Below are positions 49,095-57,483 of a stretch of DNA of 64,000 bases, piece after piece. Source of the DNA: CAIYYX01 sp035530135 (lineage in GTDB: Bacteria; Pseudomonadota; Gammaproteobacteria; Burkholderiales; Rhodocyclaceae); assembly GCA_035530135.1 (NCBI GenBank), contig DATKVJ010000021.1, positions 1 to 64,000 on the forward strand. Direction: 5' to 3'. The translations under genes and the position numbers were made by a program. The stretch's first letter is position 1. The number at the start of each line of letters is the position of its first letter. Under the pieces are notes generated by a model, which saw only the letters and a list, made by a program, of their open reading frames with translations, did not search any database and was not told where the DNA came from.

Positions 49095-49675
49095 TGCCGA
49101 AGCTTCGTTGGCTGCTGTCACTCATCGTCTTGGTGCTCGCCGCTTGCGGCCAGGCGCCTCACTTTGTCAGCACCGACATCACCGGCGCCAACTTCGGCCG
49201 CGACTTCGCCCTGACCGACCAAACCGGCCATCTGCGCCACCTCTCGGACTACAAAGGCAAGGCGGTGGTGATCTTCTTTGGCTATACCCAATGTCCGGAT
49301 GTTTGTCCGACGACGCTGGCGGGCCTGGCCGCGGCGATGAAGCTGCTCGGCAATGACGCCAAGCGCGTCCAGGTGCTGTTCGTGACCGTCGATCCCGAGC
49401 GCGACACTCAGGCGCTGCTCGCGGCCTATGTGCCCCAGTTCGACCCGTCTTTCGTCGGTTTGTACGGTGATGCCGCGACCACCGCCGCCACGGCCAAGGA
49501 ATTCAAGGTGTTCTACCAGAAGGTTGCGGGCAGCACGCCCCAGACCTACACCATGGACCATACCGCCAGCAGCTACGCTTACGACCCGCGGGGCAGGCTG
49601 CGGCTGATGATCCGACATGATGAAACGCCGCAGAACATAGCGGACGATCTCAAACTGCTGCTGGACGGGAAATGA
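49091..49675 (+). CDS. SCO1/SenC-type copper chaperone lipoprotein
   Basis: Delivers copper to the CuA centre of subunit II. 194 residues. Lipoprotein signal LLSLIVLVLAACGQAP with Cys near residue 19. The thioredoxin-like domain carries the copper-binding CPDVCPT in FFGYTQCPDVCPTTL, and the distal His in TYTMDHTASSY. DPERDT is also conserved. Start overlaps ctaB (ATGA). Convergent with rpoH, with a GC-rich hairpin in the 52-base gap. Confidence 0.95.
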   Translation: MMPKLRWLLSLIVLVLAACGQAPHFVSTDITGANFGRDFALTDQTGHLRHLSDYKGKAVVIFFGYTQCPDVCPTTLAGLAAAMKLLGNDAKRVQVLFVTVDPERDTQALLAAYVPQFDPSFVGLYGDAATTAATAKEFKVFYQKVAGSTPQTYTMDHTASSYAYDPRGRLRLMIRHDETPQNIADDLKLLLDGK

Positions 49676-49679
49676 AAAT

Positions 49680-49704
49680 GGGCGGCGAAATCATCCCGCC
49701 GCCC
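49680..49704. terminator. GC-rich hairpin between convergent sco and rpoH
   Basis: GGGCGGCG (49680-49687), nine-base loop, CGCCGCCC (49697-49704). There is no T-tract on either side, so it may stop transcription from both directions only weakly or protect mRNA ends. Position between convergent genes supports a terminator role. Confidence 0.5.
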
Positions 49705-49727
49705 GTCTTCGCGTCGCGTCTAGGCGC

Positions 49728-50606
49728 TCATGCCGCCAGCGTACCACGCATGTTCTGCAGCGCCTTGGCCTCGATTTGCCGGATGCGCTCCGCCGAGACC
49801 CCGTACTCCGCGGCCAGTTCGTGCAAGGTCGCCGCCTCGCCTTCTTCCGCCAGCCAACGCCGCGTCACGATTGCCCGGCTGCGCGGGTCAAGCGCGTCGA
49901 GCGCTGTGCGCAGCCCCTCACCCTGGAGGCGGTCGTATTCTTTGCGCTCGAGTATCGCCGTCGGCTCGGCGCCGGCGTCCGAGGCAAGATAGGCGATCGG
50001 CGCGTAGCGCTCCTCCTCGTCGTCGCTCAAGGGTTCGAGGGAAATATCCTGGCCAGAGAGCCGGGTCTCCATCTCGATCACTTCCTCCGGTTTGACGCTG
50101 AGTTGCTTGGCCATTGCCTGGACCTCATCGGCGCCGAGGGTAGACAGGCTCTGCTTCAGGCTGCGAAGATTGAAGAACAGCTTGCGCTGCGCCTTGGTGG
50201 TTGCGATCTTCACCAGACGCCAGTTTCTCAGGATGTACTCGTGGATCTCCGCTTTGATCCAGTGCATCGCAAAGGACACCAGGCGGACTCCGCGTTCCGG
50301 GTCGAAACGCTTGACCGCCTTCATCAGACCGATATTGCCTTCCTGGATCAGATCGGCGTGAGGCAACCCATAACCCAGATAGCCGCGGGCGATCGAGATC
50401 ACCAGCCGCAGGTGAGAAAGCACCAGCGTGCGAGCCGCCTCCAGATCTTCGTGGTCGCGCAACCGCCGGGCCAGATCGACCTCCTGATCTTCCGACAGCA
50501 TCGGCATCCGATACGCGGACTGGATGTAAGTCTCCAGACTTCCTGCGCCGGCGGGCAGTGCAAGAAAATCAATGGATAGCGACGCGCTCGACAAGGCATT
50601 ACCCAT
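49728..50606 (-). CDS. rpoH: RNA polymerase heat-shock sigma factor RpoH (sigma-32)
   Basis: Directs transcription of heat-shock genes. 292 residues. Sigma regions: region 2 with DLIQEGNIGLMKAVKRFDPE and VRLVSFAMHWIKAEIHEYIL; the RpoH box QRKLFFNLR, which is diagnostic; and region 4 with LHELAAEYGVSAERIRQIEA. Three in-frame ATGs are close together; 50606 has AGGAGG seven bases ahead, while an earlier one abuts the same ribosome site. A CIRCE operator stands just upstream, suggesting repression by HrcA. The next gene upstream, ftsX, is on the same strand 66 bases away. Confidence 0.96.
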   Translation of the reverse strand: MGNALSSASLSIDFLALPAGAGSLETYIQSAYRMPMLSEDQEVDLARRLRDHEDLEAARTLVLSHLRLVISIARGYLGYGLPHADLIQEGNIGLMKAVKRFDPERGVRLVSFAMHWIKAEIHEYILRNWRLVKIATTKAQRKLFFNLRSLKQSLSTLGADEVQAMAKQLSVKPEEVIEMETRLSGQDISLEPLSDDEEERYAPIAYLASDAGAEPTAILERKEYDRLQGEGLRTALDALDPRSRAIVTRRWLAEEGEAATLHELAAEYGVSAERIRQIEAKALQNMRGTLAA

Positions 50607-50628
50607 AGCCATTCCTCCTTGTTTCATT

Positions 50629-50655
50629 TTAGCACTCTCGGCATTCGAGTGCCAA
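50629..50655 (-). promoter_or_regulatory. CIRCE operator (HrcA-binding site) upstream of rpoH
   Basis: TTAGCACTC, nine bases, GAGTGCCAA: matches the CIRCE consensus TTAGCACTC-N9-GAGTGCTAA at 17 of 18 arm positions. It lies 22 bases from the rpoH start, close enough that bound HrcA would block transcription or its initiation. HrcA itself is not in the window. Confidence 0.88.
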
Positions 50656-50672
50656 TCCGGGCGGGAGTTCCC

Positions 50673-51575
50673 TCAGACGGGATCGCGTAGGTGGCGGCCC
50701 AGCGACAGGGCGGCGCCGAGCCAGCCCAGGCTCGCCGAGAAGCCCAGCAGGAGCAGGGAGTCGGGTAGCCCGAGCGGCTTCAGGGCGGCACTGGCGTGGT
50801 ACAGCGCCGCCAATTCGGCCACCGGACCGCTCAGCGCCAGGGTCACGGCGAGCACGATCAGCCACGCGACCGCCCCGCCGAGCAGCCCCTGCACGGCGCC
50901 GAAGTAGTAGAAAGGCCTGCAGATGAAGACGTCGGTCGCTCCGAGCAGCCGGCTCAGCTCGATCTCGGCGCGCTGGTTGAGAACCTGGAGGCGGATGGTG
51001 GTGAAGGTGATCGCCACCAGTCCCAGTCCGAGCAAGGCGGCCAGGACGGCCACGCTGGTCCGTCCTAGGCGCAGCAGGGCGTCGAGCCGATGAACCCAGG
51101 CGGAGTCGAGCTGGACGTGGTCGACCTTCGGCCAGCGGCGGAACTCGTCGCGCAGTTCATCCATCGCCGCCGGGCTGGCGTTGCGCGGGGTCACGACATA
51201 AGCGTCAGGGAAGGGATTGCCGGGCAGGGCGGCGAGCACCTCCGCCAGTTCCTCGCGGGCCTGAAAGCGCTTCAGCGCCTCGCTCCGGGGGACATAGTGG
51301 AGATACCTGACCTGCGGATTGTTCTTCAGCCGGGTCGCTATCTCGTCCACCGCCTTGCGGTCGGCGTCGATGGCCAGGAACAGGGAGATCTGCGGCGCGG
51401 CAGCGGCATTCCTGACGATCTGCAAGGCGTTGCCGAGCAGCATCTGGCCGCCCGCCGGCAGGGCCAGCGCGATACCGACGGCGAGCAAGGAGAGCAGCGT
51501 GTTCACCGGTGCCGCCGCCAGGCGCGAGAACGCCCAAGCGAGCGCTCTGCCATGCTGCGCGAGCCAGGCGTTCAT
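50673..51575 (-). CDS. ftsX: FtsX, membrane subunit of the FtsEX cell-division ABC complex
   Basis: With FtsE, activates septal peptidoglycan hydrolases through EnvC-like adaptors. 300 residues. Four transmembrane segments: one near the N-terminus (PVNTLLSLLAVGIALALPAG), then LAALLGLGLVAITFTTIRLQ and two near the C-terminus. A periplasmic domain lies between the first and second (YLHYVPRSEALKRFQAREEL). RLQVLNQRAEIELSRLLGA is the typical cytoplasmic loop. I used ATG 51575 (MNAWLAQHG) over an upstream codon. Unlike the usual overlap, 103 bases with a hairpin separate it from ftsE. Confidence 0.93.
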   Translation of the reverse strand: MNAWLAQHGRALAWAFSRLAAAPVNTLLSLLAVGIALALPAGGQMLLGNALQIVRNAAAAPQISLFLAIDADRKAVDEIATRLKNNPQVRYLHYVPRSEALKRFQAREELAEVLAALPGNPFPDAYVVTPRNASPAAMDELRDEFRRWPKVDHVQLDSAWVHRLDALLRLGRTSVAVLAALLGLGLVAITFTTIRLQVLNQRAEIELSRLLGATDVFICRPFYYFGAVQGLLGGAVAWLIVLAVTLALSGPVAELAALYHASAALKPLGLPDSLLLLGFSASLGWLGAALSLGRHLRDPV

Positions 51576-51640
51576 GGCCGCCGCCGGGCCGCCCCAAGGC
51601 GGGCCATAGAAATTACTGCGAGCTTTGCGAGCCAAAGTCG

Positions 51641-51661
51641 CCCCCTTCCCTGGGAAGGGGG
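51641..51661. repeat. 21-bp perfect palindrome between ftsE and ftsX
   Basis: CCCCCTTCCC-T-GGGAAGGGGG, ten-base arms around one base, in the 103-base gap between two genes that are usually overlapping. It could be an interspersed repeat or a hairpin that lowers ftsX expression. No T-tract follows on the minus strand. Confidence 0.8.
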
Positions 51662-51678
51662 ATGGGAGGCAGGCGCTA

Positions 51679-52332
51679 TCATGCTTGCATTTTCCCGTGG
51701 TCGAGCACCAGGCGCCGTGGCGCGAAGGGAGCGAACAGGGCGCCGTCGTAGGTGGCGATCAGGACGGTGACGCCGACACGATGGAAGTCTCGGAAAATTG
51801 CCGCGATCTCGCCCGCAGTCTGCGGATCGAGGTGGGCGGTCGGCTCGTCGGCGAGCAGGATGCCGGGTCTGCCCACCACCGCGCGGGCGATCGCCAGCCG
51901 CTGCTGCTCCCCGCCGGAGAGCGCGACGGGCAGCGCCTTTTCGCGATGGAGCAAGCCGACCTTGTCGAGCGCGGCGCGGACGCGCCCGGCAGCCTCTTTC
52001 GGGGGGAAGCCCGAGATCGACAGCGGCAGCATGATGTTTTCGAAGACGTTGCGGTCGAACAGCAGCTTCTGGTCCTGGAACACCAAGCCGAGATTGCGGC
52101 GCAAATAAGGGATCGCAGCGCGCTTCAAGCGGCCGATGTCCTGGCCGCCCACCAGCACCGCGCCGACCGTGGGGCGTTCAATCGCCGCGATCAGTTTGAG
52201 CAGGGTGGTCTTGCCGGCGCCGGAATGGCCGCCAATCAGCACCAATTCGCCGGGCGCGACGGAAAAGCTGAGATCGTCAAGTGCGACCGCGTCGGGTGGA
52301 TAGCGGCGGCAGACGTGCTCGAAGCGGATCAT
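51679..52332 (-). CDS. ftsE: FtsE, ATPase of the FtsEX cell-division complex
   Basis: ABC-type ATPase of 217 residues that works with FtsX at the division site. Walker A GGHSGAGKTTLLKL, signature LSGGEQQRLAIARAVV, Walker B ILLADEPTAHLD, and Q-loop VFQDQKLL. The N-terminus MIRFEHVCRRYP is the family pattern. Its ATG shares a base with the ftsY stop (TAATG), so ftsY-ftsE are coupled. Order ftsY-ftsE-ftsX-rpoH is the classical proteobacterial one. Confidence 0.96.
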   Translation of the reverse strand: MIRFEHVCRRYPPDAVALDDLSFSVAPGELVLIGGHSGAGKTTLLKLIAAIERPTVGAVLVGGQDIGRLKRAAIPYLRRNLGLVFQDQKLLFDRNVFENIMLPLSISGFPPKEAAGRVRAALDKVGLLHREKALPVALSGGEQQRLAIARAVVGRPGILLADEPTAHLDPQTAGEIAAIFRDFHRVGVTVLIATYDGALFAPFAPRRLVLDHGKMQA

Positions 52333-53291
52333 TACGGCTCGAACAGCGCAGCGACGAACTCGTGGGCGGAGAACGGCTGCAGGTCGTCTATGCCTTCGCC
52401 TACGCCGATGAAGCGCAGCGGGATGGGCTGCTGCCGAGCGATGGCGGCGATGACGCCGCCCTTGGCGGTGCCGTCGAGCTTGGTGACGATCAAGCCGGTG
52501 ACCCCGATGGCCTTGTCGAAGGCGCGGACCTGGGCCAGCGTGTTCTGGCCGATGTTGGCGTCGAGCACCAGCATCACCTCGTGCGGTCCGGAGGGGTCCG
52601 CCTTCTGGATCACGCGCTTGACCTTGGCGATTTCCTCCATCAGGTGCAGCTGGGTCGGCAGGCGTCCCGCGGTGTCGGCCAGCACGACGTCGATGCCGCG
52701 CGCTCTGGCGGCGTGGATGGCATCGAAGACGACGGCCGCCGGGTCGCCCGATTCCTGTGCGATCACCGTCACGCCGTTTCTCTCGCCCCAGGTCTGCAAC
52801 TGCTCGCGCGCGGCGGCGCGGAAGGTATCTCCGGCGGCGAGCAGCACTGACTTGCCTTGAACCTGGAAGTGCCGGGCGAGTTTGCCGATCGAGGTAGTCT
52901 TGCCGGCGCCGTTGACTCCCGCGATCATGATGATGAAGGGTTTGTGCGTCGAGACGTCGAGCGGTTGCTGCAGCGGCGTCAGGAGCCGCTCCAGTGCCTG
53001 CGTCAAGGCTGCCTGCAACTGGCCCGGGGTCTCCAGCTTGTCCCGTTTGACGGCGGTCTTCAGCTCGTCCAGCAGATACTTGGTCGCCTCGACGCCGACG
53101 TCGGCCATCAACAGCGTGGCTTCCAGTTCTTCCAACAAATCGTCGTCGATCCGGGCGCGACGGAACAGCGCCGCCAGCCGGCCACCAAACTGGGCACGGC
53201 TGCGCGACAAGCCCTGCTTCAGCCGTTCGGCCCAGCCTGGCCGGGTTTCTGCGGGAGCTTCTCCGGACTTTTTCTTGAGGAAACCGAGCAT
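52332..53291 (-). CDS. ftsY: FtsY, signal recognition particle receptor
   Basis: GTPase that receives ribosome-SRP complexes at the inner membrane for co-translational insertion. 319 residues: a short basic N-terminal segment (MLGFLKKKSG; the long acidic A domain of E. coli FtsY is missing), the N domain (ARIDDDLLEELEATLLMADV), and the G domain with AGVNGAGKTTSIGKLA, GDTFRAAAREQL, DTAGRLP and VTKLDGTAKGG. ATG start; divergent from the M16 peptidase gene across 109 bases that hold no recognised site. Confidence 0.96.
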   Translation of the reverse strand: MLGFLKKKSGEAPAETRPGWAERLKQGLSRSRAQFGGRLAALFRRARIDDDLLEELEATLLMADVGVEATKYLLDELKTAVKRDKLETPGQLQAALTQALERLLTPLQQPLDVSTHKPFIIMIAGVNGAGKTTSIGKLARHFQVQGKSVLLAAGDTFRAAAREQLQTWGERNGVTVIAQESGDPAAVVFDAIHAARARGIDVVLADTAGRLPTQLHLMEEIAKVKRVIQKADPSGPHEVMLVLDANIGQNTLAQVRAFDKAIGVTGLIVTKLDGTAKGGVIAAIARQQPIPLRFIGVGEGIDDLQPFSAHEFVAALFEP

Positions 53292-53400
53292 GGGAGGAAT
53301 CGTCTCTGGTTGGGCTGCGGTGCGCTACTGACACAGCCTCTGCGAAGGCTTATGATGCGCGGCTCGCACGAACTCATTTTAACAGAAGCGCTCAAAACTC

Positions 53401-54792
53401 ATGTCGCAGACCCCCTTCTTTGCGGCGTTCAGGCTGGCGGCCAGCCTCGCCTGCCTGGCGAGTGCTGCCGCGGCCGCCGCCGACAGGCCAGGGGCGGTTT
53501 TCGAAAAAACGCTGGCCAACGGCCTGCGCGTGATCGTCAAGGAGGATCACCGCGCGCCGACCGTGGTGCACATGGTCTGGTACCGCGTCGGCTCGATCGA
53601 CGAGGAGGGCGGCAAATCAGGCGTGGCCCACGTGCTCGAACACATGATGTTCAAGGGCACGTCGAGCGTCGGGCCGGGCGAATTCTCCAAGCGCGTTGCG
53701 GCCGCCGGCGGCCGCGACAATGCCTTCACCAGCCTCGATTACACCGCCTACTTCCAGCAGGTGCCGAGCCGGGCCCTGCCAGCAATGATGGCGCTAGAGG
53801 CCGACCGCATGGCTCACTTGCGCATCAGCGCCGAGGAGTTTGCCAAGGAGATTCAGGTGGTGATGGAGGAGCGGCGGATGCGCACCGACGACAATCCGGA
53901 GGCGCTGGTGAATGAGCGCCTGAATTCGGTCGCCTTCCAGACCCACCCGTATCGCCGGCCGGTCATCGGCTGGATGAGCGATCTGGAGCACATGGGCTAT
54001 CGTGATGTGCGCGACTGGTATCGGCGCTGGTATGCACCCAACAATGCCTATGTGGTGGTGGTCGGCGACGTGCGGCACGACGAGGTGTTCCGCCTCGCCG
54101 AGCGTTACTATGGCGGCATTAGGCGCCGTGCCCTGCCTAGCCGCAGACCGCTCGCCGAGCCGAAGCAACTGGGTATCAAGCGCCTGGTGGTCGAGGCCCC
54201 GGCCAAGCTCTCCTACCTGGAGATGGCCTGGAAGGTGCCGAAGTTGCGGGATGTATACCGCGACCGCGAGCCCTACGCGCTGGAGGTGTTGGCCGCCGTT
54301 CTCGACGGCAGCGATGCGGCGCGACTGTCCAGAGATCTGCTGCGCGGGCAGAAAATCGCCCAGTCGGCCGACGCCGGCTATGACCCGATGTTGCGCGGCG
54401 AGGCCCAGTTCATCCTGGACGGTCAGCCCGCCGAGGGCAAGTCCGCCGCCGATCTCGAAGCGGCGCTGCGGGCCGAGATCCGCCGCATCCAGGAGCAGGG
54501 CGTGACCGCAGAGGAGTTGGCGCGGGTCAAGACCCTGACCGTCGCCGAGCAGATCTACAAGCGCGACTCGATGATGGGGCAGGCGATGGAGATCGGCGGC
54601 GCCGAAGCGGCCGGCTTCAGTTGGCGGGACATCGGCCCCATGCTCGACAGGATCCGCAGCGTCAGCGCCGAGGAAGTCCAGGCGGTGGCGAAGAAATACT
54701 TCCGTGATGGGTCGCTGACCGTCGCTGTGCTCGACCCGCAGCCGATCGACGCCGCAGACGTCGGGCCGGTGCCGGCAGGTCCGTTGCGCTGA
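53401..54792 (+). CDS. M16-family zinc metallopeptidase, active subunit
   Basis: Periplasmic zinc peptidase. 463 residues with a signal peptide (FFAAFRLAASLACLASAAAA). The inverted zinc motif HVLEHMMFKG (HxxEH) is intact, and a downstream EIQVVMEERRMR supplies the third ligand Glu. NAFTSLDYTAYFQQVP and the second M16_C-type domain (YAPNNAYVVVVGD) follow. It is paired with a second M16 gene that lacks the zinc site, a heterodimer arrangement like mitochondrial processing peptidase. Substrate unknown; degradation of peptides or processing in the envelope is inferred. Confidence 0.92.
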   Translation: MSQTPFFAAFRLAASLACLASAAAAAADRPGAVFEKTLANGLRVIVKEDHRAPTVVHMVWYRVGSIDEEGGKSGVAHVLEHMMFKGTSSVGPGEFSKRVAAAGGRDNAFTSLDYTAYFQQVPSRALPAMMALEADRMAHLRISAEEFAKEIQVVMEERRMRTDDNPEALVNERLNSVAFQTHPYRRPVIGWMSDLEHMGYRDVRDWYRRWYAPNNAYVVVVGDVRHDEVFRLAERYYGGIRRRALPSRRPLAEPKQLGIKRLVVEAPAKLSYLEMAWKVPKLRDVYRDREPYALEVLAAVLDGSDAARLSRDLLRGQKIAQSADAGYDPMLRGEAQFILDGQPAEGKSAADLEAALRAEIRRIQEQGVTAEELARVKTLTVAEQIYKRDSMMGQAMEIGGAEAAGFSWRDIGPMLDRIRSVSAEEVQAVAKKYFRDGSLTVAVLDPQPIDAADVGPVPAGPLR

Positions 54793-54834
54793 GCCGACGC
54801 AGCTCACGCACATCGTGAATCGGGAATTTCCGTG

Positions 54835-56133
54835 ATGAAGAAGGTGCTATTCGGAATGCTCTGCCTGCTGGTCACCGAAGTGGCGCAGGCCGGCGTTGTC
54901 ATCGAGCATTGGACGGCGCCCTCCGGCGCCCGGGTCTATTTCGTCGCCAGCAGGGCGCTGCCGATGCTCGACGTCGAGATCGACTTCGCCGCCGGCTCCG
55001 CCTATGAGCCGGGAAACAAAGGCGAGCTCGCCGGTTTGGCCGGACTCGCCAACGAACTGCTCGAAGCCGGCGCGGCGGGCCTGGACGAGGAGCAACTCGC
55101 GGGACGCCTGGTGGATACCGGAGCGCGCCTGAGCACTGCGGTCGACCGCGATCGCGCCAGCCTGAGACTGCGCACGCTGTCGGCCAGGCCCGAACGCGAC
55201 GCCGCGCTCGGCCTGATGCATGCGATGCTGGCGACGCCTAGCTTTCCAGCAGAAGCGGTGACGCGCGAGAGGGCACGCAGCATCGCTGCGATCCAGGAGG
55301 AACAGACGCAGCCCGAGAGTATCGTCGCCGAGCGCTTTACGGAGGCGATCTATCCCGGCCACCCCTACGGCGTCGAGCCCACGGTCGAGAGCGTCGGGCG
55401 CATCAGCCGCGACGACCTGCTGGCCTTCTGGCGCGGCCATTACGGCTCGCGCCGCGCAGCGGTCACCATCGTCGGCGACGTCTCGCGCACCGAAGCCGAA
55501 ATGATCGCCGCCCGCCTGACCGCTGGTCTTCCCGATGCGCCGCCCGCAGCGCCGCTGCCGGCGGTCAGCTTGCCGGCGCGGCAGACCATCAGGGTTCCTC
55601 ATCCGGCGGCCCAGGCCCACATCGACATCGGCCTGCCGCTGATCCGGCGCGGAGATCCGGATTTCTTCCCGCTGCTGGTCGGCAACTATGTGCTCGGCGG
55701 CGGCGGCTTCGTCTCGCGCCTGATGAAGGAGGTGCGGGAGAAGCGCGGCTATGCTTACAGCGTCTACAGTCGCTTCTCCCCGCGCAAGGTCCAGGGCCCT
55801 TTCCTGATCGGCCTGCAGACCAAGCGCAGCCAGACCGCCGAGGCGCTGAAGGTGGTCGACGCGACGCTGGCGCGGTTTCTCGCCCAAGGCCCGAGCGAGA
55901 CCGAGCTGACGGCGGCCAAGCGCAATCTGATCGACGGCCAGGCACTGGGCCTGGACAGCAACGCCAAGCTCCTCGCCACCGTCGCGGTCATCGGCTTCTA
56001 CGGTCTGCCGCTCGACTATCTCGACGAATTTCCGCGACGCATCGCCAGGGTGACGGCGGCCGAGGTGCGAGATGCCTTCACCCGGCACCTCAAACCGGAG
56101 CACTTGGTGACCGTGATCGTGGGCGGCGATTGA
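54835..56133 (+). CDS. M16-family peptidase homologue, non-catalytic partner
   Basis: 432 residues with a signal peptide (MKKVLFGMLCLLVTEVAQA). Same M16 fold as the preceding protein, but the HxxEH site is replaced (GLAGLANELLEAGA), so zinc-dependent catalysis is not expected. It retains the Arg/Tyr substrate-contact pair in REKRGYAYSVYSRF near residue 305, typical of the non-catalytic subunit in M16B heterodimers. Start is the ATG after an adjacent GTG; GGGAA lies upstream. Forty-two bases separate it from the active subunit, so they are likely made together. Confidence 0.9.
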   Translation: MKKVLFGMLCLLVTEVAQAGVVIEHWTAPSGARVYFVASRALPMLDVEIDFAAGSAYEPGNKGELAGLAGLANELLEAGAAGLDEEQLAGRLVDTGARLSTAVDRDRASLRLRTLSARPERDAALGLMHAMLATPSFPAEAVTRERARSIAAIQEEQTQPESIVAERFTEAIYPGHPYGVEPTVESVGRISRDDLLAFWRGHYGSRRAAVTIVGDVSRTEAEMIAARLTAGLPDAPPAAPLPAVSLPARQTIRVPHPAAQAHIDIGLPLIRRGDPDFFPLLVGNYVLGGGGFVSRLMKEVREKRGYAYSVYSRFSPRKVQGPFLIGLQTKRSQTAEALKVVDATLARFLAQGPSETELTAAKRNLIDGQALGLDSNAKLLATVAVIGFYGLPLDYLDEFPRRIARVTAAEVRDAFTRHLKPEHLVTVIVGGD

Positions 56134-56144
56134 GTCGGATCTCG

Positions 56145-56723
56145 ATGTCCCGGATCCGCATCACCGGCGGTAAGTGGCGCAGCCGCCTGATCGCCGTCGC
56201 CGACGTCCGCGGCTTGCGGCCGACGCCAGACCGCGTGCGCCAGACGCTGTTCAACTGGCTCGGCCAGGATCTGACCGGGCAGTCCTGCCTGGACCTGTTC
56301 GCCGGCAGCGGCGTGCTCGGCTTCGAGGCGGCCTCGCGCGGAGCGGCGAGAGTCGCCTTGGTTGAGCAGGATCAAGGCGCGTTCGCGGCGCTGCGGCAGA
56401 ATGCGCAGGCGCTGGGCGGCGAGCAACTGGAGCTGATCCGGTCGGATGCGCTAACATTCATGCAATCCGCAGCAAAGTTCGCAGAGGCAGACGGGCCTGG
56501 GCAGGGACGGCGGCGGCGGGGACGCTACGACCTGGTATTTCTCGATCCGCCCTATCGCCAAGGCTGGCTAGCGCGCATCGAGCCCTTGCTGCAACACATC
56601 GCGAATCCGGGCGCGCGGCTGTACGTCGAAGCCGAGCACGCCATCGAGTCGCTCGGGGAGTGGGCCAGCGTGCGCGCGGGTCGAGCGGGGCAAGTCTACT
56701 ATCATTTATTGGAGCGGCAATGA
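56145..56723 (+). CDS. rsmD: 16S rRNA (guanine966-N2)-methyltransferase RsmD
   Basis: Methylates guanine 966 of 16S rRNA. About 192 residues. N-terminal RIRITGGKWRSRLI and the rRNA-contact RPTPDRVRQTLFNWLG; SAM motif LDLFAGSGVLGFEAASRGA; catalytic DPPY in LVFLDPPYRQGW. A basic insertion (GQGRRRRGRYD) precedes the DPPY strand. The ATG at 56145 gives the standard N-terminus; a TTG five codons earlier overlaps the peptidase stop (TTGA) and is also possible. The stop overlaps coaD (ATGA), the usual rsmD-coaD pairing. Confidence 0.95.
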   Translation: MSRIRITGGKWRSRLIAVADVRGLRPTPDRVRQTLFNWLGQDLTGQSCLDLFAGSGVLGFEAASRGAARVALVEQDQGAFAALRQNAQALGGEQLELIRSDALTFMQSAAKFAEADGPGQGRRRRGRYDLVFLDPPYRQGWLARIEPLLQHIANPGARLYVEAEHAIESLGEWASVRAGRAGQVYYHLLERQ

Positions 56724-57205
56724 GCAACGGCATCGCCATCTATCCGGGCACTTTCGACCCGCTGACCCGCGGTCACGAGGATCTCGTGCGCCGCGCATCA
56801 AAGCTGTTTCAGCGCGTCATCGTCGGCGTCGCCGGCAGCCGCAACAAGAGGCCTTTTTTTACGCTCGACGAGCGGGTGAGCATCGCGCGCGAGGTGTTGG
56901 CCGACTTTAGCAACGTCGAGGTCCACGGCTTCGACTGCCTGCTGATGGATTTCATGCGCGAGCACGGAGCGAAGGTCATCCTGCGGGGGCTGCGCGCGGT
57001 CTCCGATTTCGAGTACGAGTTCCAGATGGCCGGAATGAACCGCAACCTCTACCCGGACGTCGAAACCGTGTTTCTCACGCCGGGCGAGCAATACATGTTC
57101 ATTTCCGCCACCATGGTGCGCGAGATCGCCAGCCTGGGCGGTCATGTCGGCAAATTCGTGCAGCCGCTGGTGGAGCGGCGGCTGGCAGAAAAACTCAAAC
57201 TTTGA
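56720..57205 (+). CDS. coaD: Phosphopantetheine adenylyltransferase
   Basis: Penultimate step of coenzyme A synthesis: 4'-phosphopantetheine and ATP to dephospho-CoA. 161 residues, the family length. IAIYPGTFDPLTRGHEDLVR holds the HxGH-like nucleotidyltransferase motif (TRGH). RGLRAVSDFEYEFQMAGMN and YMFISATMVREIASLGG (ISSTxxR-type, here ISATMVR) complete the site. AGCGG ahead; ATG overlaps rsmD. Coupled genes rsmD-coaD-ferredoxin are typical of betaproteobacteria. Confidence 0.97.
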   Translation: MSNGIAIYPGTFDPLTRGHEDLVRRASKLFQRVIVGVAGSRNKRPFFTLDERVSIAREVLADFSNVEVHGFDCLLMDFMREHGAKVILRGLRAVSDFEYEFQMAGMNRNLYPDVETVFLTPGEQYMFISATMVREIASLGGHVGKFVQPLVERRLAEKLKL

Positions 57206-57217
57206 AAAGGATTTGCA

Positions 57218-57469
57218 ATGGCCCTGATGATTACCGACGAATGCATCAACTGCGACGTGTGCGAGCCCGAGTGCCCGAACAACGCCATTTCGCAAGGGGA
57301 AGAGATCTATCAGATCGACCCGGACAAGTGCACCGAGTGCGTCGGCCACTACGATACGCCGCAATGCCGCGAGGTCTGTCCGGTCGACTGCATTCCGCTG
57401 AATCCCGACCGGGTCGAGAGCAAGGATCAACTGATGCAGAAGTACTTGCGCCTGACCGGCAAAGCCTGA
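57218..57469 (+). CDS. YfhL-type 2[4Fe-4S] ferredoxin
   Basis: A small electron carrier of 83 residues. Two cluster-binding motifs: CINCDVCEPECP and CTECVGHYDTPQCREVCP, the second with the extra loop seen in the Allochromatium-type ferredoxins that have unusually low redox potentials. DC follows with IPLNPD. The N-terminal MALMITDECINC is the YfhL signature. AAAGGA precedes the ATG. It follows coaD by 12 bases and is convergent with mutM. Its redox partner is not evident in the window. Confidence 0.96.
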   Translation: MALMITDECINCDVCEPECPNNAISQGEEIYQIDPDKCTECVGHYDTPQCREVCPVDCIPLNPDRVESKDQLMQKYLRLTGKA

Positions 57470-57483
57470 GCCTCGGATAGCGT

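Noticed and set aside
54835..56133. Second M16 gene as a degenerate peptidase
   Set aside because: Loss of the zinc motif together with the retained Arg/Tyr motif is the normal state of the partner subunit in M16B pairs, not decay.
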